Counted from the first letter of the stretch, positions 18,545-27,161 are shown. The stretch: 64,000 bases of DNA from RUG11690 sp045616665 (GCA_045616665.1 JAZLHE010000045.1:5297-69296); one strand, 5' to 3'. Program-made: numbers and translations. The notes: a model not told the origin generated them from the letters alone.

Positions 18545-18940
18545 ATGCGTTATATCCTTTTCCCCCTCACTTTCCTCTGGCAGCTGCCGCAAAATCTGGT
18601 GGCGCTGGGTGTCTTGTTATGCTCCAGAAATGTCCAGAAAATAGGTTGTCGGCACTATTGTTTTGTTTTCTCTGCCCAATTGCCGAAGGGGGCAGGGGGT
18701 ATCTCGCTCGGCAACTTCGCTTTCGTGAGTCCAGAACTTGCTCACGATGAACATACCATCCGCCACGAGGCTGACGGCCATACCGTTGATTCCCTCATCT
18801 TCGGTCCGTTGTATCTTTTGGTGATTGGATTGCCATCGGTACTGCACTTGCTGTGGTATAACCGCAAACGTCCTGCCGAAAAATCCTACTACGATTTCTA
18901 CACCGAACGCTGGGCAAATCGACATGCGGGCTTGAAATAA
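18545..18940 (+). CDS. Conserved small Bacteroidota protein with HExxGHT motif, unknown
   Basis: 131 aa, 17 bases after the BRO-N gene. A hydrophobic N-terminus (residues 1-27) precedes a loop. The second half carries HEADGHTVDS, a hydrophobic segment with GPLYLLVIGLPS, and YYDFYTERWANRHAG near the end. I recognise this GH-x-x-(Q/D)S / GPLYLxVIGxPS / YYxFYTExWA pattern from unnamed Bacteroidota membrane-associated proteins but know no function. The H-E-x2-G-H arrangement is suggestive of metal binding but is not a standard HExxH zincin motif. The overlapping frame starting at 18427 is judged a shadow because it lacks these conserved patches. Confidence 0.7.
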   Translation: MRYILFPLTFLWQLPQNLVALGVLLCSRNVQKIGCRHYCFVFSAQLPKGAGGISLGNFAFVSPELAHDEHTIRHEADGHTVDSLIFGPLYLLVIGLPSVLHLLWYNRKRPAEKSYYDFYTERWANRHAGLK

Positions 18941-18946
18941 TCTTCG

Positions 18947-19792
18947 CTACTTTTTAGGAAATTCCGTCATCACGCCATTTTGGGGTAAGTGCATACCGGC
19001 AATGATAAGATGCTGGTCCCGAATGTATTGATAAATGTTTTGCCGTGTTTTAATGGCTTGATTTTTGTCCTGGTCATATTGGGCACAAAATTCAGGGTGC
19101 GGAATCTGGAGCGCCGCGGCGTGAATTATATCGCCAATCACCAATACATTGCCAATCTGGTACATACTGTGGCCTGGCGTGTGTCCAAAAGCCGGAATGG
19201 TGGTGATGCCGTCCAAAATTACGGCGTTGTCGGCAAAAGTATGTGTGCGATTTTGATAGGCTTCCAATATGGATTGGACATTTTTATCATCTTTAAATGC
19301 TGATAATTCCTTGGCAGAACAATAGATTTCCGCATTCGGAAAGGTAGGCTGCCCATTCGTCAATAGACCGCCAATGTGGTCAAAATGGAAATGGGTGAGG
19401 CAGACTGCCTTGATGTTGCTTTCGTTGACGCCGATTTCGTGTAATTTTTTAATCATCGCACCTCCATTGTCAGTTCCTACGCCCGCATCAAAAAGGATGT
19501 ATTGCCCGTTTCGCTTCACCAGAAAGGCATTGATGGCTGCGGCGGCTTCACCCGTGGGCACCAACTCCTTGACTATTGCCGGATCCGCATCCGCAAACAA
19601 TTCCATCGACATCGTGTTGACTTTGTCTTGCAACGTCCAAAGTTCAAAATCATCAAATTGGAAATGATATTCATCATTGACATTGGTGCTGTCAATGGCA
19701 ACTTCTGCATTGTCGTTTTGGTTATCAGTTTTTGGCTGACAGGCCGTAAGACTGATGATAATCACGGAAATAATTAAACTTATTTTTTTCAT
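18947..19792 (-). CDS. MBL-fold metallo-hydrolase lipoprotein
   Basis: 281 aa. Lipoprotein signal with lipobox LTAC (Cys18), so probably anchored in the periplasm or outer membrane. The metallo-beta-lactamase fold is shown by HFHFDH (134-139), GHTPGHS (H208) and GDIIH (D221, H224), the residues that hold two zinc ions in the lactonase / Zn-hydrolase branch. Family members hydrolyse esters, lactones or thioesters, including acyl-homoserine lactones; the substrate here is not known. The 3' end nearly meets the convergent gene at 18940 (6 bases apart). A -7 box lies upstream. Confidence 0.85.
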   Translation of the reverse strand: MKKISLIISVIIISLTACQPKTDNQNDNAEVAIDSTNVNDEYHFQFDDFELWTLQDKVNTMSMELFADADPAIVKELVPTGEAAAAINAFLVKRNGQYILFDAGVGTDNGGAMIKKLHEIGVNESNIKAVCLTHFHFDHIGGLLTNGQPTFPNAEIYCSAKELSAFKDDKNVQSILEAYQNRTHTFADNAVILDGITTIPAFGHTPGHSMYQIGNVLVIGDIIHAAALQIPHPEFCAQYDQDKNQAIKTRQNIYQYIRDQHLIIAGMHLPQNGVMTEFPKK

Positions 19793-19809
19793 ATCTCATA
19801 AATTTGCTG

Positions 19810-19817
19810 CAAAAATA
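19810..19817 (-). promoter_or_regulatory. -7 box TATTTTTG for the MBL-fold gene
   Basis: The minus strand reads TATTTTTG 17 bases upstream of the ATG at 19792, in the 34-base gap after the repeat-protein gene. This suggests separate transcription. Confidence 0.5.
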
Positions 19818-19826
19818 CATTTAATT

Positions 19827-20258
19827 TCACATTACAATGCAGGCAATCATCCATTTTTCCAGATGTCCGTCAAAATACCATAATTTCTCGCCCCATTGGT
19901 CCTTTTGACGGATGTAATTGCCGTCGATGTAGTACAGCACCGTTCCCCACTGGTCCTTCTGTCTGATTTTGTTGCCATCGAAATACAGCAGTTTTTCACC
20001 CCATTGGTCCTTTAAACGCACGGTATTCCCATCCATATAGAGCAGTTTTTCGCCCCACTGGTCTTTGTGCCGGACGGTTTTTCCGTCAAAATACACTAAT
20101 TTTTGACCCCATTGGTCTTTCTGTCTAATAATCTGATTATCAATATAATATAATTTTGTTCCCCACTGGTCTTTTTGCCGAACGGTTATTTGAGCCGTGA
20201 GAGGGATTAAAGTCATTGTGAAAAGAAGTAGAATAATGATTTGTTTGATTGTTTTCAT
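19827..20258 (-). CDS. Secreted protein of six 18-residue KDQWG repeats
   Basis: 143 aa: a signal peptide (residues 1-22, ending LTA), then residues 26-133 made of exactly six 18-residue repeats with consensus (I/V)RxKDQWGxKLxYxDGxx, then a short hydrophobic tail (WMIACIVM). Repeats are highly regular with no indels. The alternation of KLxYxDG and IRxKDQWG suggests short beta-hairpin repeats similar in spirit to WG or MORN repeats, though I cannot assign a named family. It should be exported to the periplasm or surface. It lies 20 bases after xerD on the same strand and could be read through from that operon. Function unknown. Confidence 0.75.
   Translation of the reverse strand: MKTIKQIIILLLFTMTLIPLTAQITVRQKDQWGTKLYYIDNQIIRQKDQWGQKLVYFDGKTVRHKDQWGEKLLYMDGNTVRLKDQWGEKLLYFDGNKIRQKDQWGTVLYYIDGNYIRQKDQWGEKLWYFDGHLEKWMIACIVM
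19860..20183 (-). repeat. Six tandem 54-bp coding repeats
   Basis: Six back-to-back 54-base units encoding the 18-residue KDQWG repeat. The DNA units have diverged at third positions while the KDQWG core is kept in all six, which suggests selection on the protein. Confidence 0.85.
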
Positions 20259-20278
20259 AGTATGAATATTTGATAGGA

Positions 20279-21163
20279 TTATTTTCTCGGGTGAAACTCT
20301 GCAATGACGCTTTTGATGTATTCGCGGTCGAGATGGGTGTAAATTTCTGTAGTAGTGATACTTTCGTGGCCGAGCATTTCTTGGACGGCTCGCAAGTCGG
20401 CACCGCCTTCGACCAAATGCGTGGCGAACGAGTGCCTGAAGGTATGAGGACTGATGATTTTGGTGACGCCGGCATCTTCCGCTGCTTTTTTAATCATCAT
20501 AAAAATCATTTCCCGTGAGAGTCGTGCACCTCTACGGTTGAGGAAAACAAAGTCTTCTTCGCCTTTTTTGATTTTCAGTTGCTGGCGTTGTCCTTCCACA
20601 TATAAAATGATAGCATGTTGGGCAGTTTGGCCGATGGGCACCAGGCGCTCCTTGTCGCCTTTACCGATGATGCGGATATAGTTGTCTCTAAAATAAAGAT
20701 TTGATAATCTGAGATTTACCACTTCGCTAACACGCAATCCGCAGCCGTACATCACTTCGATGATGGCTTTGTTGCGATGTCCTTCCGCAGTGCTGAGGTC
20801 AATGGTGTTGATGATGGCTTCAATTTCGGGCAAAGAAAGGACTTCGGGCAGGTGACGGCCTATTTTGGGAGCGTCCAACAACTCTGTCGGGTCGTGCGTG
20901 ATATGATGTTCGAAGAGTAGAAAATGGTAAAAAGATTTCAGTCCCGAGATGATGCGGGCTTGGCTGCGCGCCGACATCTTATCATCGTATAATGAAGCCA
21001 TAAAATCCTGTAAATCTTCTAATTGTACCTCTTCAAGTTTTTTTCTTCCTGCCAAAAAATCGTTTAATTTTTCAATGTCATGCAGGTAAGCCTCCACTGT
21101 TTTGGGCGACAATGACCGTTCTAACTTGATGTATTGTTTGTATAGAAGAATACAGCTTTCCAT
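20279..21163 (-). CDS. xerD: Site-specific tyrosine recombinase XerD-like
   Basis: About 294 aa when started at ATG 21163 (MESCILLYKQYIKLERSLS), chosen because it matches the usual XerC/D N-terminus and lies 4 bases after the kdsC stop. The longer frame from 21193 would overlap kdsC. The N-terminal SAM-like core-binding domain is followed by the catalytic domain with GCGLRVSE (Arg), HTFRHSFATHL (HxxR), LGHES (His) and IYTHLD (Tyr nucleophile), all catalytic residues present. XerC/XerD resolve chromosome dimers at dif together with FtsK; XerD is favoured over XerC by overall resemblance only. It is the last gene of a five-gene operon, an ordinary chromosomal setting and not an integron or prophage. 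Confidence 0.88.
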   Translation of the reverse strand: MESCILLYKQYIKLERSLSPKTVEAYLHDIEKLNDFLAGRKKLEEVQLEDLQDFMASLYDDKMSARSQARIISGLKSFYHFLLFEHHITHDPTELLDAPKIGRHLPEVLSLPEIEAIINTIDLSTAEGHRNKAIIEVMYGCGLRVSEVVNLRLSNLYFRDNYIRIIGKGDKERLVPIGQTAQHAIILYVEGQRQQLKIKKGEEDFVFLNRRGARLSREMIFMMIKKAAEDAGVTKIISPHTFRHSFATHLVEGGADLRAVQEMLGHESITTTEIYTHLDREYIKSVIAEFHPRK

Positions 21164-21167
21164 GGCG

Positions 21168-21689
21168 TTACCAAATGCAGGCGTCAGCTTCAAACCAGCG
21201 GCCTTGTGCTTTCAGTGTTTGTTCAATCACGTCGCGAGCTGCCCCTTGTCCGCCATTTTGGAAAGAAATGTAGTCCACGATGTCTTTTATTTCCTGGGAA
21301 GCGTCGGCGGGACAAGTCTTAATGCCACAGCGTCTCATAATTTCATAATCCGGAATATCGTCACCCATCATCAGAATTTCTTTTTCCGTGATGTCGTGTT
21401 TGGCCAGATATTCCTCAAAAACTTTCGTCTTGTCGTGTACGCTGAGGTAGATTTCCATACCAGGGAAGTTTTTGTATCGCAGTCGCATAGATTCAGAAAT
21501 CCCGCCTGAAATGATGGCTACACGATAGCCTTTTTTAAGGGCGTACTGTAATGCGTAACCGTCTTTGACGCCCGTGGCTCTGATTTGATCACCATCGGGA
21601 AGCACCCAGATTTTTCCATCCGAAAGAACTCCGTCAAAATCGAAGATAAAAGTTGTGATATTTTTCAGATTTTCGCGATAATTTTTCAT
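21168..21689 (-). CDS. kdsC: 3-deoxy-D-manno-octulosonate 8-phosphate phosphatase
   Basis: 173 aa, the usual length for KdsC. HAD superfamily motifs: FDFDGVLSDG (nucleophile D17 and D19), IISGG (motif II), KxKVFEE (Lys) and MMGDDIPDYE (motif III). The tail GGQGAARDVIEQTL is typical of KdsC, whose C-terminus reaches a neighbouring subunit in the tetramer. It removes phosphate from KDO-8-P, giving free KDO for the LPS inner core. It fits with lpxK elsewhere in the window. Start 9 bases after the ctp stop; operon member. Confidence 0.92.
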   Translation of the reverse strand: MKNYRENLKNITTFIFDFDGVLSDGKIWVLPDGDQIRATGVKDGYALQYALKKGYRVAIISGGISESMRLRYKNFPGMEIYLSVHDKTKVFEEYLAKHDITEKEILMMGDDIPDYEIMRRCGIKTCPADASQEIKDIVDYISFQNGGQGAARDVIEQTLKAQGRWFEADACIW

Positions 21690-21698
21690 ATTGACTGA

Positions 21699-23324
21699 TT
21701 AATTTTTCTTGTTGATGGATAATGCTTTCAAGATGGCTTTGTCATTACTGTTGATGACGGGATAAAAGGCCTCGTCTTTATAAACGTCTCGACCGATCAG
21801 TGCTTTCAGCCATATTTTTAGCTCGTTGATGGATTCAGGAGTGAGATTTTGAACCGCTTGACCGTTTTTCTTAGTATAAAAATTCAGCAATTGTTTGAGC
21901 AAATCGTTGCTGACGGTCATTTTTTGTATGTAATCCTTGGCGGTAGGATATTGTTGGAGCAGTTTTGTTTTATTTTCGGTGGCATAGTTGAAGGCGAATT
22001 GGATGATGGCTGACGAGTTGAGCACTTGGTAGTACGCATTGAGGGTGCTGTCTTCATCCAAAGGAATGAAATAGTCTGGCATAATGCCGCCTCCGCCATA
22101 AACAGTTCTGCCTTTTTTGGTTTTGAATTTTTGGTTTTCATCAAACTTGATGCTGTCGGCATGGCTCATTTCGCCGCGATAGAAGCGGTCGATGAAGTCT
22201 TCGTAATAAGCTTCGGTACCATTGCCGTATTCGCGTTGGATGCAGCGGCCTGAAGGCGTGTGATAGCGGGCGATGGTGAGGCGGATGCTGGACTTGTCGG
22301 ACAAGTCGATTTGGCGTTGGACAAGGCCTTTGCCGAAGGAGCGGCGGCCAATGACGATGCCCCGGTCGTTGTCTTGGATGGCACCGGCCACGATTTCGCT
22401 TGCTGATGCGCTGAAGTCGTCAATGAGGACGACGACTTCTCCTTTTTCAAAATTGCCGTATCGCGTGGCGTAAATTTTGTCCGTGGGCACGCGCAAACCT
22501 TCGGTATAGACAATCATCTCGCCTTTCGGCAAAAATTCATCGCAAACTTGAATGGCGGCGTCTAAAAATCCTCCGGAATTGCTTCGAAGGTCTAAAATCA
22601 TTTTGGTCATTCCCTGTTTTTTGAGTTTACTGATGGCATCACTGAATTCTTGCCCCGTCGTGGCACCAAATTGGTTGATTTTGATATATCCGGTGTGGTT
22701 ATCAATCATATAGGCAATGTCCAAAGTATAGGTCGGAATAACATCTCGAGTAATGATGTAGTCGTAAACCTGATTAAATCCATCGCGCATAATGCCGATT
22801 TTGACGGTGGATTTCTTTTTTCCTCTAAGCATTTTGATAACATCTTCATTTTGAATACCGATGCCCGCTACTTTTTTGCCATCCACTTTCACGATTCTGT
22901 CGCCAGCACGAATGCCCTGTTTTTCGGACGGACCGCCAGTAACGGTTGAAACTACCATAATGGTGTCGTTCATAATACTAAATTGGATTCCCACGCCTTC
23001 AAACGAACCTTCTAAAGATTCCATCATTGCCTTGTTGTCCACGGCATTGGCGTAGGTGGAGTGGGGGTCCAGTCCCGCTAACATAGAGGTGATGGCGCTT
23101 TCAAACAACTTGTCGGTATTGACCGTATCGACATAATAGGCGTTGACATATTTGATGACTTCATCCAATTTGTTGGTTTGCGAATGCGATAGTCCTTTTT
23201 GCTTGGAGGGAAGAAAATATACAGCCACGGTCATTCCCACTAAAAATGAAATCAAGATAGTGAAAAAGATACGGATGTGTTCTCCGTGCGAGCTTTTCTC
23301 TTCGGTGAAATTAGGTTCACTCAT
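21699..23324 (-). CDS. S41 family C-terminal processing peptidase (PDZ)
   Basis: 541 aa. A single N-terminal membrane segment (about residues 17-37) places the bulk in the periplasm. A helical region, then a PDZ domain (about 85-175; GIRAGDRIVKVDGKKV), then the S41 catalytic domain with DLRSNSGGFLDAA, a SASASE Ser nucleophile and RSFGKGLVQ with the general-base Lys. Ser-Lys dyad intact. Ctp proteases degrade or trim periplasmic proteins from their C-termini. The C-terminal ~150 residues are an extra helical region common in Bacteroidota members. The start is 2 bases after the aroF-aroQ stop, so tightly cotranscribed. Confidence 0.9.
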   Translation of the reverse strand: MSEPNFTEEKSSHGEHIRIFFTILISFLVGMTVAVYFLPSKQKGLSHSQTNKLDEVIKYVNAYYVDTVNTDKLFESAITSMLAGLDPHSTYANAVDNKAMMESLEGSFEGVGIQFSIMNDTIMVVSTVTGGPSEKQGIRAGDRIVKVDGKKVAGIGIQNEDVIKMLRGKKKSTVKIGIMRDGFNQVYDYIITRDVIPTYTLDIAYMIDNHTGYIKINQFGATTGQEFSDAISKLKKQGMTKMILDLRSNSGGFLDAAIQVCDEFLPKGEMIVYTEGLRVPTDKIYATRYGNFEKGEVVVLIDDFSASASEIVAGAIQDNDRGIVIGRRSFGKGLVQRQIDLSDKSSIRLTIARYHTPSGRCIQREYGNGTEAYYEDFIDRFYRGEMSHADSIKFDENQKFKTKKGRTVYGGGGIMPDYFIPLDEDSTLNAYYQVLNSSAIIQFAFNYATENKTKLLQQYPTAKDYIQKMTVSNDLLKQLLNFYTKKNGQAVQNLTPESINELKIWLKALIGRDVYKDEAFYPVINSNDKAILKALSINKKN

Positions 23325-23326
23325 AA

Positions 23327-24364
23327 TTATTTTCTTTGACGTTTGATGGAAGACTGATGTAATAATTCTAAAAAGTTATTGATAAAATCTTGATAATCAT
23401 TATCTTGTAATGATTCTTTAAGATAAAGGTCCACCACTTTCTTCCATTGTTCCGGTTGAACTACGGGCAAGTTGTGTACTTTTTTGATTTGTGCGATCGT
23501 ATCAACAATTTCCATACGTTTACGGAGTAATACGCTGAGTTGGGTATCGATATTATTGATTTGTGTTCTTTGTTTTCTCAATTCGATCTCGGCAGGGGAG
23601 GAGGTGCTGTTTTTAAAGTTGAGCTGTTGTAGAAGAGGGGCGAGTTCTTGCGGGGAGATTTGCTGTGCGGCATCACTCAAGGCATTCTCCGGTTGATAAT
23701 GAGATTCAATCATCAAGCCGTCGAAACCGTAATCCAAAGCCAGTTGAGACAATTGTCCGATATAGTTTCTGTTTCCGGCGATGTGTGATGGGTCGCAGAG
23801 TATGGGCATTTCAGGGAAATGGACTTTCAGGTCGATGGCAATTTCCCAACCGGGACGATTGCGATAGACGCTTTCGCTACTGTCGGCAAAACCGCGATGA
23901 ATGGCAAAAAGTCGGGTAATGCCTGCTTTTTTGAAACGCTCGATGTTGCCAATCCACAGTTTCAGGTCGGCAATCATAGGATTTTTGACCATCACGGTAA
24001 AGTCACGACCTTGCACTGCCGAGGCAATTTCCTGAATATCAAAAGGATTGACGCCAGTTCGAGAACCAATCCAAATTGTTTTGATATGATGTTCTTCGCA
24101 AAGGTCCAATTGTTCGGGTGCATTGACTTCCACGCAGACAGGAATTCCGTATTGTTCTTGAATGCTTTGCAGCCAGGGCAGTGCTTTTTCTCCGCAACCG
24201 GCAAATGCATCCGGTTGGCTGCGGGGTTTCCACACGCCCGCACGGAAGTAATCCAGTTGTCGCCCTTGGGCAGCCAATGCCTCTGCCAGCCCTTTGGCGG
24301 TAAGGGACAGCTGCTCGTGGGATTCAGCAGCACAAGGACCTGCGACAATGGTTGTGTTGGACAT
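23327..24364 (-). CDS. Bifunctional DAHP synthase / chorismate mutase
   Basis: 345 aa. Residues 1-245 form a KDO8P-synthase-like (type I-beta) 3-deoxy-7-phosphoheptulonate synthase: VAGPCAAES (8-14), FRAGVWKPRS, KNPM, IHRGF and CDPSHIAG. Residues 255-340 are an all-helical AroQ-type chorismate mutase (IDTQLSVLLRKRMEIVDTIAQIKK with Arg/Lys/Glu positions). It starts the shikimate pathway from PEP and erythrose 4-phosphate, and the C-terminal domain turns chorismate into prephenate; in characterised relatives the fusion gives feedback control. It is the second gene of a five-gene operon. aroK lies elsewhere in the window. Confidence 0.93.
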   Translation of the reverse strand: MSNTTIVAGPCAAESHEQLSLTAKGLAEALAAQGRQLDYFRAGVWKPRSQPDAFAGCGEKALPWLQSIQEQYGIPVCVEVNAPEQLDLCEEHHIKTIWIGSRTGVNPFDIQEIASAVQGRDFTVMVKNPMIADLKLWIGNIERFKKAGITRLFAIHRGFADSSESVYRNRPGWEIAIDLKVHFPEMPILCDPSHIAGNRNYIGQLSQLALDYGFDGLMIESHYQPENALSDAAQQISPQELAPLLQQLNFKNSTSSPAEIELRKQRTQINNIDTQLSVLLRKRMEIVDTIAQIKKVHNLPVVQPEQWKKVVDLYLKESLQDNDYQDFINNFLELLHQSSIKRQRK

Positions 24365-24365
24365 T

Positions 24366-25322
24366 TTATTGTTGGTTGAAAGTCAAAATATTAAGAGAAT
24401 TGGGCAGCATTTCTATTTCATAACGCCCTTGAGCCAAAAGTTCGCCTTCCATCTCACTTAGAATGTAGGGAGTGGAGTCGATGACCAGTTTGTTGGTACG
24501 GAAAAATTGTACGCCATCAATCATTTTGAGGTGTTCTCCCGTAAAAATGTATTTGATCTTTCTGATGACCGTAAGTTTGCTGATTTTAGGAATGATGATG
24601 ACATCAAAAAGTCCGTCATCGTATTGGGCCTGAGGTGCTTGACGCATACCGCCTCCATTATATTGACAAATCGCAACCACCATCATAAAGGGCAACCCTT
24701 CGTATTGAAATTCTTCAGATTTAATGGTAGTCTTTTTGAATTTAAATTTGAATAAAGTGGTGACGGCTCGCAAAAGATAGACGGAAATCTTTTTGAATAG
24801 AGGTTTATTATAGATGGTTTCGTAAATGACGTCGGCAGAGTAGCAATAACTGTTGATGTTGAGAAAATAGCGTTTTTCCAGCATATCTCCTTCTTGGAAG
24901 ACCTTTGTCAAGCCGATATCGTGCGTCGTGAAATTTCCTTTAAGGAATCCGTCAACGGTATCTAATTGATTCTTAGGAAAATGGTGGGTTCGTGCCCAGT
25001 CGTTGCCGCGTCCGTGGGGAATGACTGCCAAAAAGACCTCGTTGGTGTTCACGCGGGAACAGAAAATGCCGTTGACCACTTCGTTGATGGTGCCGTCGCC
25101 ACCCACGACAATAAAATACCGATGTCCGTCGCGGCAGAGATTCTTCGTGATTTTGATACCTGCGTGGCTTCCGTCGGAATAGTGAATTTTATATTGAATA
25201 TGATGTTGCTCCAATTTGGCAATAATATCAGGCCATTCATCAAAATTCCTTCGCTCGCAGGCGTTGGGATTCATGATAATCTGCCATTCAAAATCAGCAA
25301 CATTGATAGTATTTAAAGCCAT
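24366..25322 (-). CDS. Diacylglycerol/lipid kinase family protein
   Basis: 318 aa. The DAGK catalytic domain is shown by WQIIMNPNACERRNF, VVGGDGTINEVVNGI (the GGDGT nucleotide-binding motif) and PHGRGNDWART (the GxxNDxAR motif in variant form), plus GxFDVIIIP later. Members phosphorylate lipids such as diacylglycerol, undecaprenol or sphingoid bases; the true substrate cannot be told. Soluble or membrane-peripheral, as no TM segments are seen. It is the first gene of the operon running to xerD, with a -7 box 15 bases upstream. Confidence 0.85.
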   Translation of the reverse strand: MALNTINVADFEWQIIMNPNACERRNFDEWPDIIAKLEQHHIQYKIHYSDGSHAGIKITKNLCRDGHRYFIVVGGDGTINEVVNGIFCSRVNTNEVFLAVIPHGRGNDWARTHHFPKNQLDTVDGFLKGNFTTHDIGLTKVFQEGDMLEKRYFLNINSYCYSADVIYETIYNKPLFKKISVYLLRAVTTLFKFKFKKTTIKSEEFQYEGLPFMMVVAICQYNGGGMRQAPQAQYDDGLFDVIIIPKISKLTVIRKIKYIFTGEHLKMIDGVQFFRTNKLVIDSTPYILSEMEGELLAQGRYEIEMLPNSLNILTFNQQ

Positions 25323-25336
25323 ATAATAAATTTTGG

Positions 25337-25344
25337 CAAAGATA
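25337..25344 (-). promoter_or_regulatory. -7 box TATCTTTG heading the lipid kinase-to-xerD operon
   Basis: The minus strand reads TATCTTTG (TAnnTTTG), ending 14 bases before the ATG at 25322 and directly downstream of the POT gene's terminator. Confidence 0.5.
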
Positions 25345-25376
25345 ACATTTTTATCTATACTATATTGATAAAAACC

Positions 25377-25406
25377 AAAAAGGCCTCCATAAAGGAAGCC
25401 TTTTTT
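25377..25406. terminator. Bidirectional-looking terminator after the POT transporter
   Basis: AGGCCTCC (25381-25388) pairs with GGAAGCCT (25394-25401) with one mismatch around an ATAAA loop. It is flanked by A5 on the left and T6 on the right, so on the minus strand the stem is followed by T5. It lies 20 bases after the stop of the POT gene. Confidence 0.8.
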
Positions 25407-25426
25407 ATGATTTGTGGATTGAGTTT

Positions 25427-27121
25427 TTATTTAGCCACTCTTTCAAGCCATTTTACCATACCGAGCATCACACCCATGGAGATAAGGCAGAAGGTAGCAA
25501 ATACAGCCCAACACATCCATTGATTTGGGAATTTATTAAGCATAGTCACACCCAATGCAATAAATAGGTTACCAATGGCGGTTGCTGTCAGCCACAAACC
25601 TTGGCAAATACCTTGTAAATGCTTTGGGGCAACTTTAGAAACAAATGACAAACCGAGAGGAGAAATGAACAATTCGGCAACTGTCAAGAAGAAGTATGTC
25701 AAAATCAGCACTGTAGGACTGGTTCTCATCGTTGCCTTGATAGCTTCATCCAAACCTTTGAATTCGGAACCTGAAGGATAGTTGTTGACCACCGCAATAA
25801 TTGTCAAGAAAATGTATGCACAGGCAGCAATAAACATACCGATAGCAATTTTGCGAGGTGTAGAAACTTCTTTTCCTTTATGTGCCAATGAAGTAAAAAT
25901 AAACATGATGAGAGGAGTCAAAACAATGACGAAGAAAGGATTGATACATTGCCAAATCTCAGGTGGAATAGCATCGGTCTTGACGAAATCACGAGCAAAT
26001 ACAGACAATGATTGTCCGTTTTGATGGAATGAGAACCAGAAAAATACGGCTACGCCTAAAACTGCAAACAGGGCAAACAGACGTTGTTTAATTTCCTTTG
26101 CATTAGCAATTCTTTCTTCTGCAGTATAACTTTCAACAGCTTTTTTGTCTTTCTTGGCAGGATTTGGAAGTTTATTTTTGGTGGCGACAAAAATCAGCAG
26201 AGAAATCAGTACGGCAGCTACGGAAGCAATAAAAGCAAAGTGGACGCCTGTATTGAAAATATTCAAATATTTGTCGCAAAAATCGGCCATCTGTTCCATT
26301 GGAACAACAACACCTTGACTAACTTCAGTTGACAACTGAGTCAGGTTATTCATGTCAACAGTTTTCATAGAAGACTGGTTCTCAATGTATTGATGGCAAA
26401 GACGAGGAAGGTCAGAATTATATAGCAAGCCCTTGGTTTGCAGCCACCAGCTTCTCAAGACGGGAGCCACAAAAGGAGCAATAACACCACCAATATTGAT
26501 AAATACATAGAATATTTGGAAGCCAGCGTCACGTTTCTTTTTAGCTTCTTCCAACGCTTCAGGACCCTTTGCAGCAGCTTCTGCTTCAAAATTGTCGTAC
26601 ATCTGACCTACGAGAGCTTGCAAGTTACCCTTGAACAAACCATTACCAAAAGCAATGACCAATAAGGCAAAGCAAGTAAATACCAGAATCCAAGTCACTT
26701 GAGGAAGTGAAGATATAACAGGAACAGTACCGAAAACAGGAATTGCCAACATTGCATAACCCAAAGCCATTACCAAAAGACCAGAGATGATGGTTCCTTT
26801 ATATTTTTGCGTACGATCAGCAATAACACCACCTGGTAAGCTCAAAACATAAATCAAGAAATAAAAGACAGCATAAATCCAACCCGCTGCATCGTCTGAA
26901 ATGCCGAATTTTGAACAGATAAAAAGCAGCAACACGGCATTCATGATGTAATAACCGAAGCGTTCGCCCATGTTACTCAATGCGGCGGCGATAAGACCCT
27001 TTGGGTGTTCCTTTTTTGCTTTTGCAACATAGAAAACAAGAAACGGGATGACCACAATGAGAATGCATACCAATATGAATACTGGGGTATTGGCACTCCA
27101 AAGTTCTTTAATTAAAGACAT
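25427..27121 (-). CDS. POT/PTR2 family peptide transporter
   Basis: 564 aa, about 12-14 hydrophobic segments. Inner-membrane MFS-type proton-coupled oligopeptide transporter: SNMGERFGYYIMNAVLLLF near residues 49-67 is the family's first-helix signature. Two long hydrophilic loops (about 175-205 and 225-270) are typical of Bacteroidota members. The first acidic residue of the classical ExxER proton-coupling motif is Asn50 here (N-M-G-E-R), while E53 and R54 are kept. It probably imports di/tripeptides, fitting a proteolytic lifestyle (compare the C10 protease). 40 bases after trxA with no clear promoter, so possibly cotranscribed with prfA-trxA. Confidence 0.88.
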   Translation of the reverse strand: MSLIKELWSANTPVFILVCILIVVIPFLVFYVAKAKKEHPKGLIAAALSNMGERFGYYIMNAVLLLFICSKFGISDDAAGWIYAVFYFLIYVLSLPGGVIADRTQKYKGTIISGLLVMALGYAMLAIPVFGTVPVISSLPQVTWILVFTCFALLVIAFGNGLFKGNLQALVGQMYDNFEAEAAAKGPEALEEAKKKRDAGFQIFYVFINIGGVIAPFVAPVLRSWWLQTKGLLYNSDLPRLCHQYIENQSSMKTVDMNNLTQLSTEVSQGVVVPMEQMADFCDKYLNIFNTGVHFAFIASVAAVLISLLIFVATKNKLPNPAKKDKKAVESYTAEERIANAKEIKQRLFALFAVLGVAVFFWFSFHQNGQSLSVFARDFVKTDAIPPEIWQCINPFFVIVLTPLIMFIFTSLAHKGKEVSTPRKIAIGMFIAACAYIFLTIIAVVNNYPSGSEFKGLDEAIKATMRTSPTVLILTYFFLTVAELFISPLGLSFVSKVAPKHLQGICQGLWLTATAIGNLFIALGVTMLNKFPNQWMCWAVFATFCLISMGVMLGMVKWLERVAK

Positions 27122-27161
27122 AATGATATAATTTTAATGAATACTAAATTGTCAAAGGAAT

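Noticed and set aside
18427..18750. 107-aa frame overlapping the BRO-N gene and the next gene
   Set aside because: It overlaps both genes and has no conserved patches, while the 18545 frame has the GPLYLLVIG and YYxFYTE motifs.
19860..20183. 54-bp periodic repeats that could look like a CRISPR array
   Set aside because: Repeats are adjacent without spacers, in frame and keep amino acids; no cas genes.
20279..21163. XerD as a mobile-element integrase
   Set aside because: It sits last in a housekeeping operon with kdsC and ctp, has the standard Xer length, and no att repeats or cargo are nearby.
23819..24379. 186-aa frame antisense to the DAHP synthase fusion
   Set aside because: Fully inside a well-supported gene; no motif or promoter.
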